Both the position numbers and the translations under genes were made by a program. A stretch of DNA of 64,000 nt from Pseudoluteimonas sp047602125 (lineage in GTDB: Bacteria; Pseudomonadota; Gammaproteobacteria; Xanthomonadales; Xanthomonadaceae), in NCBI GenBank assembly GCA_047602125.1, contig JASGIB010000001.1, forward strand, positions 1,984,001 through 2,048,000, read 5' to 3'. Numbering within the stretch: position 1 is the stretch's first letter; each line of letters starts with the position of its first letter. A model generated the notes under the pieces. That model saw nothing but the letters and a program-made list of their open reading frames with translations, searched no databases and had not been told where the DNA came from. This document shows positions 24,725 through 33,706 of the stretch, in pieces.

Positions 24725-26587
24725 TCAGGTGCCCGGAGGTGCATACAGGCTCGGGATCCGGAAGCTGCGGTACGCCAGTTGCGGCGATTGCAGGCGCAGG
24801 TTGGTCGTCCCGTCCGGGAGCACCTCAATCGACTGGCTGTTCTGCGACGGGCCCGGGCTGATGAAGCCGGCGAGGAAGTGGTAATTGCCGTTCGTCAGCC
24901 GTTGCGCGCTGCCGAGCGCGTTCGAATAGACGCCCAGGTCGGAGTTGACCACGAGGCTCGCGACGCGGTTGGCTTCGTCGATCGCATACGCCTGCCCGCG
25001 GCTGTTTTCGGTGACGCCGGGGTTGTCGGCGAAGCGGGTGTTGCCGTTGTCGAACACGGTGAACGTTCCGTTGGCCTCGAAGCCGGCATCGTGCTGGTGG
25101 GTGAACCACGGATACGGATCGCTGGAGGCGAGCGCGAAATCGCCGCCGGCCCCGAGCCGCCACACGACGTGCCCGTCGCCCGCGCCGTCCTGGTAGTCGA
25201 GCTTGACCACCCAGTCCTGGTGGCGAACGGAGATGATCAGGTCGCGGTCGGGCGTGACCTGGATCGCGTTGGGATGCAGCCAGTCGTTGGCGATCGACGC
25301 GAGGAAGATGGGCGGGCAGCCGCCCTGCTGCGGGTTCGCGCAGGTCTCGTGCAGGATCGCCGCGCGGTTGACGTCCAGGTGTTCGAACGCATTCCAGTAC
25401 CACGCCACCTGGAAGTCCTCGTCGAGGTCGACCACGATGTCGCCGAGCACGTCCACCGGCCCGCTGGAACCCTGGGTGCCGGCGGGATACATCCGCTCCG
25501 CGCTGCCGATCACCAGGGTATGGCCGTTCGACAGGCGGATCGCGTCGTGGTGGAAGGTGGTGGCCGCGCAGAACGACCCGCCCACGGTGCAATCCGAATG
25601 CAGGCCCATCGCCTCGAGTTGCTCGCGGACCCGCGATGCATTGGTTTCGCGCAGGGTGTTGCCGGCGAAATCGATCTCGCGGAGGATCTGCAGCGACGTC
25701 GTCGCGTCGACGGAATTCTTGCCGTTCGCGATGGTCAGCATCGTTCCCTTGGGCAGCACCCGGACCAGCAACGCACCGGCCTGCGCCGGATCGTTGAATG
25801 CGGCGTAGTACCAGATCGGGCGGCCGTAGAGATCGGTCGCCACCGGATATCCCACCGAAGCGCCGATGCTGAGCGAGTCGATCAGCAGCACGTTGTCCGG
25901 GCTCGTGTTCGAATCGATGGGGGCCGTCTGCGCGACGATCGGCAGGTTCGATGGTCCGCTGCCGGTCAGGAACGACAATGTCGGACCGGTGCTGCTGCCG
26001 GATCCGGAAAGGACCTGCGCCGCCATCGAGTAGCGCGTGTTCTGGCGCATGCCCGCGACATAGATGTTGCTGGTCGACGCCGGATCGCAGGCGCGCCAGT
26101 CGGTGACTTCGGATGTGCCGCCCCGGGCCTCGAAGCGCACCCGGATCCGGCTGCCCTTGGCGCAGGCCGGCGCGCTGAACAAGGCCACCAGCGGGTTGGC
26201 GGTGGCGGACACCACCGGCTGGTTGCCGGCGACGCGCGGGGAAAACTGGAACAGCAGGTTCTTCTTCGCCGTCTGTTGGGTCGCGTTGTTGCGCACCGTC
26301 ACCTGCACGAGGTAAAGCCCGTCGCTGACGGTTCCGGCCCAGTTGAAGCCGTTGTCCTGGCTGTAGTCGCGGACGACGCGCAAGGCGCCTCGATAGGCGA
26401 CCGAATATCTGTAAGTCAGCAATCCGGGATCCGAATCGCTTCCCGTCGCCACCAGGTTCACCGTCGTCCCGGTCGATTGCGGCGATGGCAGCGACGGCGT
26501 CAGTTGCACTTGCGGTGCCGCCAGTGCCTGCGTCGACAGAAAGCACGCAGCGAGAACACATACTGCGTTCAAGAGCAGCTTGCGCAT
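24725..26587 (-). CDS. Secreted arylsulfotransferase (ASST) family protein
   Basis: A 620-residue exported protein. After a signal peptide (about 1-24) come two Ig/fibronectin-like segments (about 25-120 and 125-215) and then an ASST-type beta-propeller (about 220-620). Propeller motifs include TFHHDAIRLSNGHTLV, NDWLHPNAIQ, ISVRHQDWVVKLD, VVWRLG and FTHQHDAGFEANGTFTVFDN. Bacterial ASSTs transfer sulfate between phenols in the periplasm, using a transient sulfo-histidine. Several His candidates are present, but I cannot fix the catalytic one by eye, and many family members have no tested activity. ATG 26587 has AAGGGGAG upstream. It heads the secreted-protein cluster and has its own hairpin. 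Confidence 0.8.
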   Translation of the reverse strand: MRKLLLNAVCVLAACFLSTQALAAPQVQLTPSLPSPQSTGTTVNLVATGSDSDPGLLTYRYSVAYRGALRVVRDYSQDNGFNWAGTVSDGLYLVQVTVRNNATQQTAKKNLLFQFSPRVAGNQPVVSATANPLVALFSAPACAKGSRIRVRFEARGGTSEVTDWRACDPASTSNIYVAGMRQNTRYSMAAQVLSGSGSSTGPTLSFLTGSGPSNLPIVAQTAPIDSNTSPDNVLLIDSLSIGASVGYPVATDLYGRPIWYYAAFNDPAQAGALLVRVLPKGTMLTIANGKNSVDATTSLQILREIDFAGNTLRETNASRVREQLEAMGLHSDCTVGGSFCAATTFHHDAIRLSNGHTLVIGSAERMYPAGTQGSSGPVDVLGDIVVDLDEDFQVAWYWNAFEHLDVNRAAILHETCANPQQGGCPPIFLASIANDWLHPNAIQVTPDRDLIISVRHQDWVVKLDYQDGAGDGHVVWRLGAGGDFALASSDPYPWFTHQHDAGFEANGTFTVFDNGNTRFADNPGVTENSRGQAYAIDEANRVASLVVNSDLGVYSNALGSAQRLTNGNYHFLAGFISPGPSQNSQSIEVLPDGTTNLRLQSPQLAYRSFRIPSLYAPPGT

Positions 26588-26763
26588 CTTCGTGACTCCC
26601 CTTTTGACCCCGGAAATGACCCTAGCACGGCGTTTTCGCGCCCATGTTGGGTTTCCATTAAGACGGGATCGGCCGTTCCGACCGGCCAACGGATGCGTCC
26701 GTTGCGCGCCGCAGCATGGGCGACTGCCGGCGGACCCGCCGGCATCGCGACGTCACGCGGCGG

Positions 26764-28170
26764 TCAATCCGTGCCTGCGCCGGCCTTCGGTGCGCTGCCG
26801 AAACCGCCATCCGCCTGCGCCGCGAGCCACGCGAACACCGCGTAGGCGGCGACGTTCTGCGCGAGGTCCTTCGGGTCGACCTTGTCGAGCGTGTCTTCGG
26901 CATTGTGGTGGTAGTCGAAATAGCGCGTGCCGTCGTGGCTGAGCGACGCCCATGTCGCGCCGAGCCGCGCGATCGGGCCGACGTCGGATTCCGGGCCGCC
27001 TTCGCCGTCGATCGTATCGATCCCCAAGGGCTCCAGCGCCGCGGCGATCTGGTCGATGGCCGGTTTCGCGTATTCCGGCGCATTGGTGTTGAAGCTGTAG
27101 ATGTGGCCGGCGCCGAAGTCGCTTTCCGACACGATCTGGTGTTTCGCGATGTCGTTCGCATGCGCGGCGGCATAGGCCTTGCCGCCGAACAGGCCGCGCT
27201 CCTCGTTGGCATAGGCGACCACGCGGATCGTGCGCTGCGGATGCAGCGGCATCAACAGCGCGCCCGCGGCCATGGAAATGCCGATGCCGGCGGCGTCGTC
27301 GATGGCGCCGGTGCCCGGGTCCCAGGAATCGAGGTGGCCGCCCATCAGCACCACTTCATCCTTGTGCGGCCCGCGGCCTGTGATTTCGCCGATCACATTT
27401 TGCGAGGTGTAGTCGCCTTCCATGCCGCAATCGAGCGCGAGGCGCACGCGCGTATGCGGATCGAGCGCGACCAGGCGCGCGAGCTGGGCGGCGTCGATGG
27501 TGGAGAGCGCGGCCGAGGGAATCGGCTTCAGCCCGTCGTCGAAATCGGTCATGCCGGTGTGCGGCGCACGCGACATGTCGGTGCCGGCCGAACGCATCAG
27601 GAATCCGATCGCGCCCTTGTGGATCGCTGCCGACGGCCCCTTGCCGCGGATGCCGCCACCGCCGGCGACGCCGTAATCGTGGCCGTCGCGATAGCGCTGC
27701 ATCTGGTAATCGACGAAGGCGATCTTGCCCGCGAGCGAACCGTCCGGCGTGGCATCGAGCGCGGCGAGGTCGGGAAAGCGCACGACTTCGCCCTCGACGG
27801 TGCCGCCGGGGCTGTTGCCGAGCGCGGAAACCACCAGAGGCTGCGCATGCACGCCGAGCACTTCGGCATGTTCGCTGCGGCGCACCCAGTTCGGGAACGT
27901 CACCGGTTCGGTCCAGACCTTGTCGTAGCCCAGCGCCTTGAACTTCGCTTTCGCCCATTCCACCGCGCGCGCATCGGCCTCGCTGCCGGCCAGGCGCGGG
28001 CCGACTTCCGTCGTCAGCGATTCGACCACGTTCCAGCCGGTGCGGTCGGCCAGCGCGCGTTCGCGCAGCGCCGGCACCTGGTCCAGCGCGGATTGCGGAA
28101 TGCTCGTCGTCGCCTGCCGCGCGAAGGCGGGCAGGGCAACGAGTGCGAGCAGCAAGGGCGAAAAACGCAT
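26764..28170 (-). CDS. M28 family zinc metallopeptidase with PA-domain insert, secreted
   Basis: A 468-residue exported aminopeptidase/carboxypeptidase-like enzyme. The signal peptide is residues 1-18 (ending AFARQ). An N-terminal M28 part (about 40-95) is interrupted by a protease-associated domain (about 100-250), then the catalytic core resumes. Zinc ligands are seen in GGHLDSWDPGTGAIDDAAG, the catalytic and metal Glu pair in NEERGLFGG, an Asp in SESDFGA, and the last His in YFDYHHNAEDTLDKVDP. All five ligands appear intact, so activity is expected. Likely substrates are short peptides in the periplasm or medium. It is monocistronic. Confidence 0.9.
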   Translation of the reverse strand: MRFSPLLLALVALPAFARQATTSIPQSALDQVPALRERALADRTGWNVVESLTTEVGPRLAGSEADARAVEWAKAKFKALGYDKVWTEPVTFPNWVRRSEHAEVLGVHAQPLVVSALGNSPGGTVEGEVVRFPDLAALDATPDGSLAGKIAFVDYQMQRYRDGHDYGVAGGGGIRGKGPSAAIHKGAIGFLMRSAGTDMSRAPHTGMTDFDDGLKPIPSAALSTIDAAQLARLVALDPHTRVRLALDCGMEGDYTSQNVIGEITGRGPHKDEVVLMGGHLDSWDPGTGAIDDAAGIGISMAAGALLMPLHPQRTIRVVAYANEERGLFGGKAYAAAHANDIAKHQIVSESDFGAGHIYSFNTNAPEYAKPAIDQIAAALEPLGIDTIDGEGGPESDVGPIARLGATWASLSHDGTRYFDYHHNAEDTLDKVDPKDLAQNVAAYAVFAWLAAQADGGFGSAPKAGAGTD

Positions 28171-28274
28171 GGCGGGCTTCCGGAAACGACGAAGCCGCCA
28201 GACTACCGCCCGGCGGCTTCTTCGCGATGTGACGGAAGTTCGTTCCCCGCGGATCGCTTGCGATCCGCGAACGG

Positions 28275-28685
28275 TCAACCTTTCTTCAGCGAATCGCGGA
28301 TTTCGCGCAGCAGCAGGACGTCTTCGGGCGGCGCGGCCGGCGCGCCGAGGTTGCTGCGGGTGGCGCGATTGACCGCCTTGATCACGAGGAAGATGGCGAA
28401 GGCGACGATGACGAACTGGATGATGGCGTTGAGGAAGTCGCCGAAGCCGATCGTCACCGCGGGCGCGAGCTCCTTGCCCGAGGCGTCCAGCGTCGCGGCC
28501 TTCAGCGTGTAGGCCCATTTCGAGAAATCGATGCCGCCGGTCAGGTAGCCGAGGACCGGCATGATGATCCTGTCGACCAGCGAGGTGACGATCTTGCCGA
28601 ACGCGCCGCCGATGACCACGCCGATGGCGAGGTCGAGCACGTTGCCACGCATCGCGAATTCCTTGAACTCACTCATCATGCCCAT
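28275..28685 (-). CDS. mscL: Large-conductance mechanosensitive channel
   Basis: A 136-residue inner membrane protein that forms a homopentameric emergency channel opened by membrane tension. The N-terminal amphipathic helix (SEFKEFAMRGNVLDLAIGVV) is followed by TM1 with IGGAFGKIVTSLVDRIIMP (about residues 25-43), a periplasmic loop, TM2 (IIQFVIVAFAIFLVIKAVN, about 88-106) and the C-terminal helix ending LLLREIRDSLKKG. Length is standard. ATG 28685 is supported by AGGAGG seven bases upstream, although ATGs at 28679 and 28676 also exist. Confidence 0.96.
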   Translation of the reverse strand: MGMMSEFKEFAMRGNVLDLAIGVVIGGAFGKIVTSLVDRIIMPVLGYLTGGIDFSKWAYTLKAATLDASGKELAPAVTIGFGDFLNAIIQFVIVAFAIFLVIKAVNRATRSNLGAPAAPPEDVLLLREIRDSLKKG

Positions 28686-28743
28686 CGAAGCGCCTCCTGC
28701 AGGGGTGGGTGGTATCGCGCCGCGTCGCGGCGCAGGGCCAAGC

Positions 28744-29478
28744 TTACGCCGGCGAAGGGCCGGCAACGACCTCGCCTTCGAGGTTGGCGATGTCGCCGAG
28801 GCGGGCGCGGAAGCGATCGCCCACGCGCAAGGGCGCGACGCCCGCGGGCGTACCCATGAACACGAGGTCGCCGGCGCGCAGCGCGTACAGCTTCGACAGT
28901 TCGTGGAGGATGTCGGGCACGTTCCACACCATGTCGCGCAACGCGCCGTGCTGGCGGCTTTCGCCATTCACGTCGAGCTCGATGTCGAGCGCGTCGAGGT
29001 CGTCGGCTTCGGCCAGCGGAATGAGTTGCGAAACCGGAGCGGCGTGGTCGAATGCCTTGCCGGTGTCCCAAGGCAGGCCCTTGGCCTTGGCCGCCGATTG
29101 CAGGTCGCGGCGGGTCAAGTCGAGGCCGATGCCGACGCCGAATACCAGCGCCATCGCATCGTTCGTGGCGAGTACGCCCGGCGGCGCATCGCGGCCGAGC
29201 GCGACCACGAGTTCGACCTCATGCTGCAAGTCGCTCGTGCCGGGCGGGTAGGGCACCACGCCGTCGACGACGACGGCATCGGCGGGCTTGAGGAAGAACA
29301 CCGGCGTGCCGCGTTCGGCCTTCGACGCCGGCGCGGTCGCGCCCATTTCGCGCGCATGGTCGGCGAAGTTGCGGCCGACGCAGTAGATGCGGTGCACGGG
29401 GAACATGCCTGCCACCGATGTGCCGCCGCGCACGGGCACGCGCGGTACCGGCGGGGCGGGAACGACGTCGGCGTTCAA
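28744..29478 (-). CDS. Fumarylacetoacetate hydrolase family protein
   Basis: A 244-residue FAH-superfamily enzyme; members hydrolyse or decarboxylate beta-keto acids such as fumarylpyruvate or oxaloacetate with Mg2+ or Mn2+. The core starts VHRIYCVGRNFADHAREMG, with metal ligand segments FFLKPADAVV, HEVELVVALG and GIGLDLTRRDLQ, and LVFMGTPAGVAPL near the end. The best start is TTG 29478, overlapping the stop of the upstream gene in a TTGA, because the conserved PAPPVPRVPV leader lies before the first ATG. The substrate is unknown. It forms a coupled pair with the small membrane protein upstream. Confidence 0.87.
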   Translation of the reverse strand: MNADVVPAPPVPRVPVRGGTSVAGMFPVHRIYCVGRNFADHAREMGATAPASKAERGTPVFFLKPADAVVVDGVVPYPPGTSDLQHEVELVVALGRDAPPGVLATNDAMALVFGVGIGLDLTRRDLQSAAKAKGLPWDTGKAFDHAAPVSQLIPLAEADDLDALDIELDVNGESRQHGALRDMVWNVPDILHELSKLYALRAGDLVFMGTPAGVAPLRVGDRFRARLGDIANLEGEVVAGPSPA

Positions 29479-29735
29479 CGCGCGGGCAGGGCGGGTTTCG
29501 ACACGACCCGGAAATCGCCCTGCAACGCATCGTCCTTGCGCACGGGCACCTTGCGCCGCAACGTCCACAGGCGCAGCAATGCGCCGGCGCCGAGCATGGC
29601 GGCGCCCACGAACACGCCGAAGGCGATCAACACCAGCAGCACGGCGAGGCCGAGCACGCCGAGCAGCACGCGCAGCAGGCGGTGGCGCGGCTTGCGCGGT
29701 GCGGCGGCACGGAAGAACGCATGGCGGAATCGCAT
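29475..29735 (-). CDS. Small single-pass membrane protein, hypothetical
   Basis: An 86-residue protein with a basic N-terminus, one long hydrophobic segment (about residues 21-52, LLRVLLGVLGLAVLLVLIAF and onward) and a basic C-terminal tail (about 57-86). I do not recognise the family. It overlaps the start of the FAH-family gene by four bases and diverges from the Rieske protein gene, so it is the first gene of a two-gene unit. Function is unknown. Confidence 0.6.
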   Translation of the reverse strand: MRFRHAFFRAAAPRKPRHRLLRVLLGVLGLAVLLVLIAFGVFVGAAMLGAGALLRLWTLRRKVPVRKDDALQGDFRVVSKPALPAR

Positions 29736-29817
29736 CGGCGGCGTGACACAATCGTGACAGCTGGGGCTGCGAGTATCCCGATTGGCCTCGCCGCGTTTGC
29801 AAGGATTTCGTTAAGCC

Positions 29818-30174
29818 ATGAGCCAGGACACGAGCACCCGCACCGCGTTGATCGCCTTCGATGCCATCGAGGATGGCGGCCTGCTCGAAGTCGAGGGCAC
29901 GGTCGATGGCGATGCCGAATCGCTGGTCCTGCATCGCGACGGCGACCGCGTGCGCGGCTGGTTCAACGTCTGCCCGCATGCCGGGCGCCGGCTCGACTGG
30001 GCGCCGGGCAGGTTCCTCAAGACGAAGGACGGTTTGCTCGTCTGTGCCGCGCATGGCGCCAGTTTCGAACTCGGCGGCGGCGCATGCGTCGCCGGCCCGT
30101 GTCGCGGCGAATCGCTGCGTGCGGTCGCGCTGGAAGTGCGCGATGGCGGCGTCTACCTCGCCGACACGGCATGA
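29818..30174 (+). CDS. Rieske [2Fe-2S] domain protein
   Basis: A 118-residue single-domain Rieske protein. The cluster ligands are in CPHAGRRLDW (C-x-H, about residues 43-52) and VCAAHGASFEL (C-x-x-H, about 69-79). No oxygenase catalytic domain or membrane anchor is present. Stand-alone proteins of this kind act as ferredoxin-like electron carriers or as small subunits (NirD-like, BphF-like), but no partner reductase or oxygenase is adjacent. It diverges from the small membrane protein gene and converges with the permease gene downstream. Confidence 0.88.
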   Translation: MSQDTSTRTALIAFDAIEDGGLLEVEGTVDGDAESLVLHRDGDRVRGWFNVCPHAGRRLDWAPGRFLKTKDGLLVCAAHGASFELGGGACVAGPCRGESLRAVALEVRDGGVYLADTA

Positions 30175-30183
30175 ATCGCGCCG

Positions 30184-32028
30184 TCAATACATCAGGTTCA
30201 CCGCCAGCACCGTCAGCGCGATGTAGGCCAGCACCAGCGGCAGGCCGACGCGCAGCAGCCTGGTCGTGGTGTAACCGGCCGGCCCGGCGATCATGGCGAT
30301 CACCGGGTTGGACATGGTCACGATGTTGTTCGAACCCGAGAGCGCGGCCACCAGCGCGAACACGGTCGGGTTGCCGTTGCTGGCGATGGCGAGGTTGATC
30401 GCGAGCGGCACCATGACGATGGTCGAGCCGACGTTGCCGATCATCGCCGCGAAGATGCTGGTGAGCACCGCGATGGCCGCCTCCAGCACCCACGGCGGCA
30501 GGCTGTCCGGCAGGTTGTCGAGCAACCCGCCCGCGACCCAGGCCGCGGCGCCGGTGGAATCCACCGCCCAGCCGAGCGGGATCAGGCAGGCCATCAGGAA
30601 CACGGTGCGCCAGCTGATCGCGGAATAGGCTTCGTCGATCTTCAGCACGCCGCAGACCAGCATGCCGGCGACGCCGGTCATCAGCGCGATCGAGATCGGG
30701 ATGCGCGAACTCAGCGCCACCAGAATGGTGATCGCGAAGATGATCATCGCCACCCGGAACTTGTGCGGGCGCTGCTCGGCCTTGGGGTAGTCGGTGACCA
30801 CGACGAAGGCGCGCGTGCGCGCGGCCTGCGCGAGGTCGGTCCAGATGCTGTGCAGCACCAGCATGTCGCCGGCGCGCAGTTTCACGTTGCGCACGTCCTC
30901 GGCGATCACTTCCTTGTCGCGGTTGATCGCGAGCAGGCTGAGGCGTTGCTGCCGGCGCAACTGCAGTTCGCCCGCGGTCCTGCCGATGAAGGGCGAGGTC
31001 GGCGGCACCACCGCTTCGGAAATGCCGGCGCGGCTGGGGTTGAACAGGTCGCCGAATTCGCGCAACCGGGCGCTCATGCGCAGGAAGTTGTTCTGGGCGA
31101 AATCGGCGACTTCCTGCTTCGGGCCCATCGCGCCAAGCACGCTGCCGACCCAGATGCGCGCATTCGCGGGCGGCGCCAGCCGCGAATCATCGTTGCCGCT
31201 CTTGATCGCCAGCAATAGCGGCGCGCCATGCATCGCCTCGGCTTCGCCCAGCGACATGCCCACCAGCGGGCTTTCGGCGCCGACGGTGAGTTCGTACACG
31301 TCGCCCTCGATGCCGTAGCTCCTGGCGAAATAGCTCTGCGTGCGCGCCGGCGTGACCGCGGATTTCTCCTCGTCGCCGCCGAGCAGGCGGTCGCCGAGGA
31401 AGTGGAAATAGGCCAGGCACAGCAGCAGCAGGGCGAGGCCGACGGGAAGCGGCGCGAACATCTTCAGCGGGTGCAGCACCGCGGTGCCCGAGGGCAGGTT
31501 GCTGTTCGACGACACCAGCAGGTCGTTGAGCAGGATCAGCGGCGAACTGCCGACCATGGTCAGGCTGCTGCCCATGATGATCGCGGCCGCGATCGGCAGC
31601 AGGAAGCGCGACAGCGGCAGGCCGGTGCGCGAGGACAGCCGCGAGGCCACCGGCAGGTACAGGGCCATCACCGCCGGGCTCTGCATCAACGGCGAATTCA
31701 ATCCGGCGATCGTGGTGGTGAACAGCAGCAGGCGTTTTTCCATGCCGCGCGCGCGCCGCAGGAGCCAGCCGGCGAGGCGGTTGAGCGCGCCGGTGCGGTC
31801 CAGCCCCGCGCCGAGGATCATGGTCGCGATGACGCAGATCACCGCGTTCGAGGAGAAGCCGTTGAACAGGTCCTCGGGCGCGACCAGGCCGGTGAGGCCG
31901 AGCAGCACCAGCACCACCAGCGCGACGAGGTCGGCGCGCAGGCGTTCGAACATGAAGAGCACGACCGTGAGCAGCACCAGCCCGAGCACGAGCTTCATGT
32001 CGGTGGTGAGCGTCAGCGTGCTGTCCAT
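30184..32028 (-). CDS. SLC13/DASS-type anion permease with two TrkA_C (RCK_C) domains
   Basis: A 614-residue inner membrane transporter. The N-terminal membrane half (about residues 10-215) includes the family motif region GLNSPLMQSPAVMALYLPV and SSLTMVGSSPLILLNDLL. Two RCK_C-like soluble modules follow (about 235-315 and 325-405; PLVGMSLGEAEAMHGAPLL, PFIGRTAGELQLRRQQRLSLLAI and GDMLVLHS), and a second membrane half completes it (about 420-614; MIGNVGSTIVMVPLAINLA). Family members carry sulfate, dicarboxylates or tungstate with sodium or protons. The RCK_C domains suggest gating by a small ligand. The substrate cannot be assigned. The stop lies 10 bp from the convergent Rieske gene. Confidence 0.87.
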   Translation of the reverse strand: MDSTLTLTTDMKLVLGLVLLTVVLFMFERLRADLVALVVLVLLGLTGLVAPEDLFNGFSSNAVICVIATMILGAGLDRTGALNRLAGWLLRRARGMEKRLLLFTTTIAGLNSPLMQSPAVMALYLPVASRLSSRTGLPLSRFLLPIAAAIIMGSSLTMVGSSPLILLNDLLVSSNSNLPSGTAVLHPLKMFAPLPVGLALLLLCLAYFHFLGDRLLGGDEEKSAVTPARTQSYFARSYGIEGDVYELTVGAESPLVGMSLGEAEAMHGAPLLLAIKSGNDDSRLAPPANARIWVGSVLGAMGPKQEVADFAQNNFLRMSARLREFGDLFNPSRAGISEAVVPPTSPFIGRTAGELQLRRQQRLSLLAINRDKEVIAEDVRNVKLRAGDMLVLHSIWTDLAQAARTRAFVVVTDYPKAEQRPHKFRVAMIIFAITILVALSSRIPISIALMTGVAGMLVCGVLKIDEAYSAISWRTVFLMACLIPLGWAVDSTGAAAWVAGGLLDNLPDSLPPWVLEAAIAVLTSIFAAMIGNVGSTIVMVPLAINLAIASNGNPTVFALVAALSGSNNIVTMSNPVIAMIAGPAGYTTTRLLRVGLPLVLAYIALTVLAVNLMY

Positions 32029-32034
32029 CGTCGG

Positions 32035-32775
32035 TCAGGTCGCCGTGCGGTCGTAGAGGAGGTCCCAGACGCCATGGCCGAGCCGTTGCCCGCGCGACTC
32101 GAAATGGGTCTGCGGGCGCCAGTCGGGACGCGGCACCTGCCCGCGCGGCCCGGCGCGGTTGGCGAGGCCGGGGGTGGCGTCGAGCACGTCCCACATCTGC
32201 TCGGCATAGTCCTGCCAGTCGGTGGCGAGGTGCAAGCGTCCGCCGGGCGCGAGCTTGCGCACCAGCAGCGCGGCGAAGTCCGGGTTCACCAGCCGGCGCT
32301 TGTGGTGGCGCTTCTTGTGCCAAGGATCGGGGAAGTAGATCCGCGCCTCGTCGAGCGATGCGTCGGCGATTTCGTGTTCCAGCACTTCCACCGCGTCGTG
32401 GTGGTAGAGGCGGACGTTGCGCGCGTCGTCCGCGTCGAGCGCGTTGAGCAGGCGGCCGACGCCGGGTGCGTGCACTTCGATGCCGACATGGTCGCGACCC
32501 GGGTCGCGTTGCGCGGAATAGCGCAACGCTTCGCCATTGCCGAAGCCGATTTCGAGGAGACGTTTGGCCTTGCGCCCGAACACGGCGTCGAAATCGCGCG
32601 GATTGCCGGTGTAATCCAGCCCGAAGCGCGGCCAAAGTTCGTCGAACGCGCGTTGCTGCGCCTCGGTGAAGCGGCCCTGGCGCAGCACGAAGCTGCGTAC
32701 CTTGCGCTGGCCTTCGGTGACGGTGAACGGCTTCGGAGGCGCCTTGCGTCCGTCGCTCGCGTAAGGATCGGTCAT
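32035..32775 (-). CDS. trmB: tRNA (guanine(46)-N7)-methyltransferase
   Basis: A 246-residue SAM-dependent enzyme that makes m7G46 in the variable loop of tRNA. The SAM motif EIGFGNGEAL is at about residues 72-81, VGIEVHAPGVGRLL at about 95-108, and the hallmark YFPDPWHKKRHHKRRLV at about 145-161. The C-terminal TDWQDYAEQMWDVL is also typical. ATG 32775 sits one base after the thiG stop, so the gene is translated as part of the thiG-trmB unit, an arrangement common in Xanthomonadaceae. Confidence 0.95.
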   Translation of the reverse strand: MTDPYASDGRKAPPKPFTVTEGQRKVRSFVLRQGRFTEAQQRAFDELWPRFGLDYTGNPRDFDAVFGRKAKRLLEIGFGNGEALRYSAQRDPGRDHVGIEVHAPGVGRLLNALDADDARNVRLYHHDAVEVLEHEIADASLDEARIYFPDPWHKKRHHKRRLVNPDFAALLVRKLAPGGRLHLATDWQDYAEQMWDVLDATPGLANRAGPRGQVPRPDWRPQTHFESRGQRLGHGVWDLLYDRTAT

Positions 32776-32776
32776 C

Positions 32777-33568
32777 TCAGCCGATGAGGCCGTCGATGGG
32801 CGACGACGCCGATGCGAAGCGCTTGCGCGGGATGCGCCCGGCGCGGAACGCCTCGCGCCCGGCTTCCACCGCCTTGCGCATCGCACCGGCCATCAGCACC
32901 GGATCCTTCGCGCCGGCGATCGCGGTGTTCATCAGCACGCCGTCGCAGCCGAGTTCCATCGCGATCGCGGCGTCGGACGCGGTGCCGACGCCGGCGTCGA
33001 CGATGATCGGCACCTTCGCGTTCTCGACGATCTCGAGCAGGTTGTACCGGTTCTGCACGCCGAGGCCGGAGCCGATCGGCGCGGCCAGCGGCATCACCGC
33101 CACGCAGCCAATGTCCTCGAGGCGCTTGCACAGGATCGGGTCGTCGCTGGTGTAGACCATGACTTCGAAGCCGTCCTTCACCAGCGTTTCCGCTGCCGCC
33201 AGCGTCTGCACCACGTCGGGGTAGAGCGTCTTCTGGTCGCCGAGCACTTCGAGTTTCACCAGCGCGTGGCCGTCGAGCAGTTCGCGCGCCAGCCGGCAGG
33301 TGCGCACCGCGTCGTCGGCGGTGTAGCAGCCGGCGGTGTTGGGCAGGATGGTGAAACGATCCGGCGGCAGCACGTCGAGCAGGTTGGGCTCGCCCGGGTT
33401 CTGGCCGATGTTGGTGCGACGGATCGCGACCGTGACGATCTGCGCGCCGGCGGCCTCGGTGGCGCGGCGGGTTTCGTCGAGGTCCTGGAACTTGCCGGTG
33501 CCGGTGAGGAGGCGGGAACGGTAGGGCTTCCCGGCGATGACGAGCGGGTCTGCGGCGGTTTCGATCAT
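32777..33568 (-). CDS. thiG: Thiazole synthase
   Basis: A 263-residue cytoplasmic enzyme that builds the thiazole phosphate of thiamine from deoxyxylulose-5-phosphate, dehydroglycine and ThiS-thiocarboxylate. Family motifs are SRLLTGTGKF (about residues 17-26), VTVAIRR, LPNTAGCYTADDAVRTCRLARE, the Schiff-base Lys in LVKLEVLGD, and PIIVDAGVGTASDAAIAMELGCDGVLMNTAIAGAKDP (read in parts). ATG 33568 matches the usual N-terminus. The gap to thiS (303 bp) is unusually long and contains a GEMM-like RNA on the other strand. Confidence 0.95.
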   Translation of the reverse strand: MIETAADPLVIAGKPYRSRLLTGTGKFQDLDETRRATEAAGAQIVTVAIRRTNIGQNPGEPNLLDVLPPDRFTILPNTAGCYTADDAVRTCRLARELLDGHALVKLEVLGDQKTLYPDVVQTLAAAETLVKDGFEVMVYTSDDPILCKRLEDIGCVAVMPLAAPIGSGLGVQNRYNLLEIVENAKVPIIVDAGVGTASDAAIAMELGCDGVLMNTAIAGAKDPVLMAGAMRKAVEAGREAFRAGRIPRKRFASASSPIDGLIG

Positions 33569-33706
33569 CGGCACATGGTACCGCGGGCCGGCGACCGGCC
33601 CATCCTTGTCCGGTTCCCGCGACAACCCGCGTTGAGCCGATGGAGCGGGCCCGTTGCGCGTGGTGAACCCCCGAACGCCACCGTGGCTGCCCGCTCGCGC
33701 GCGTTG

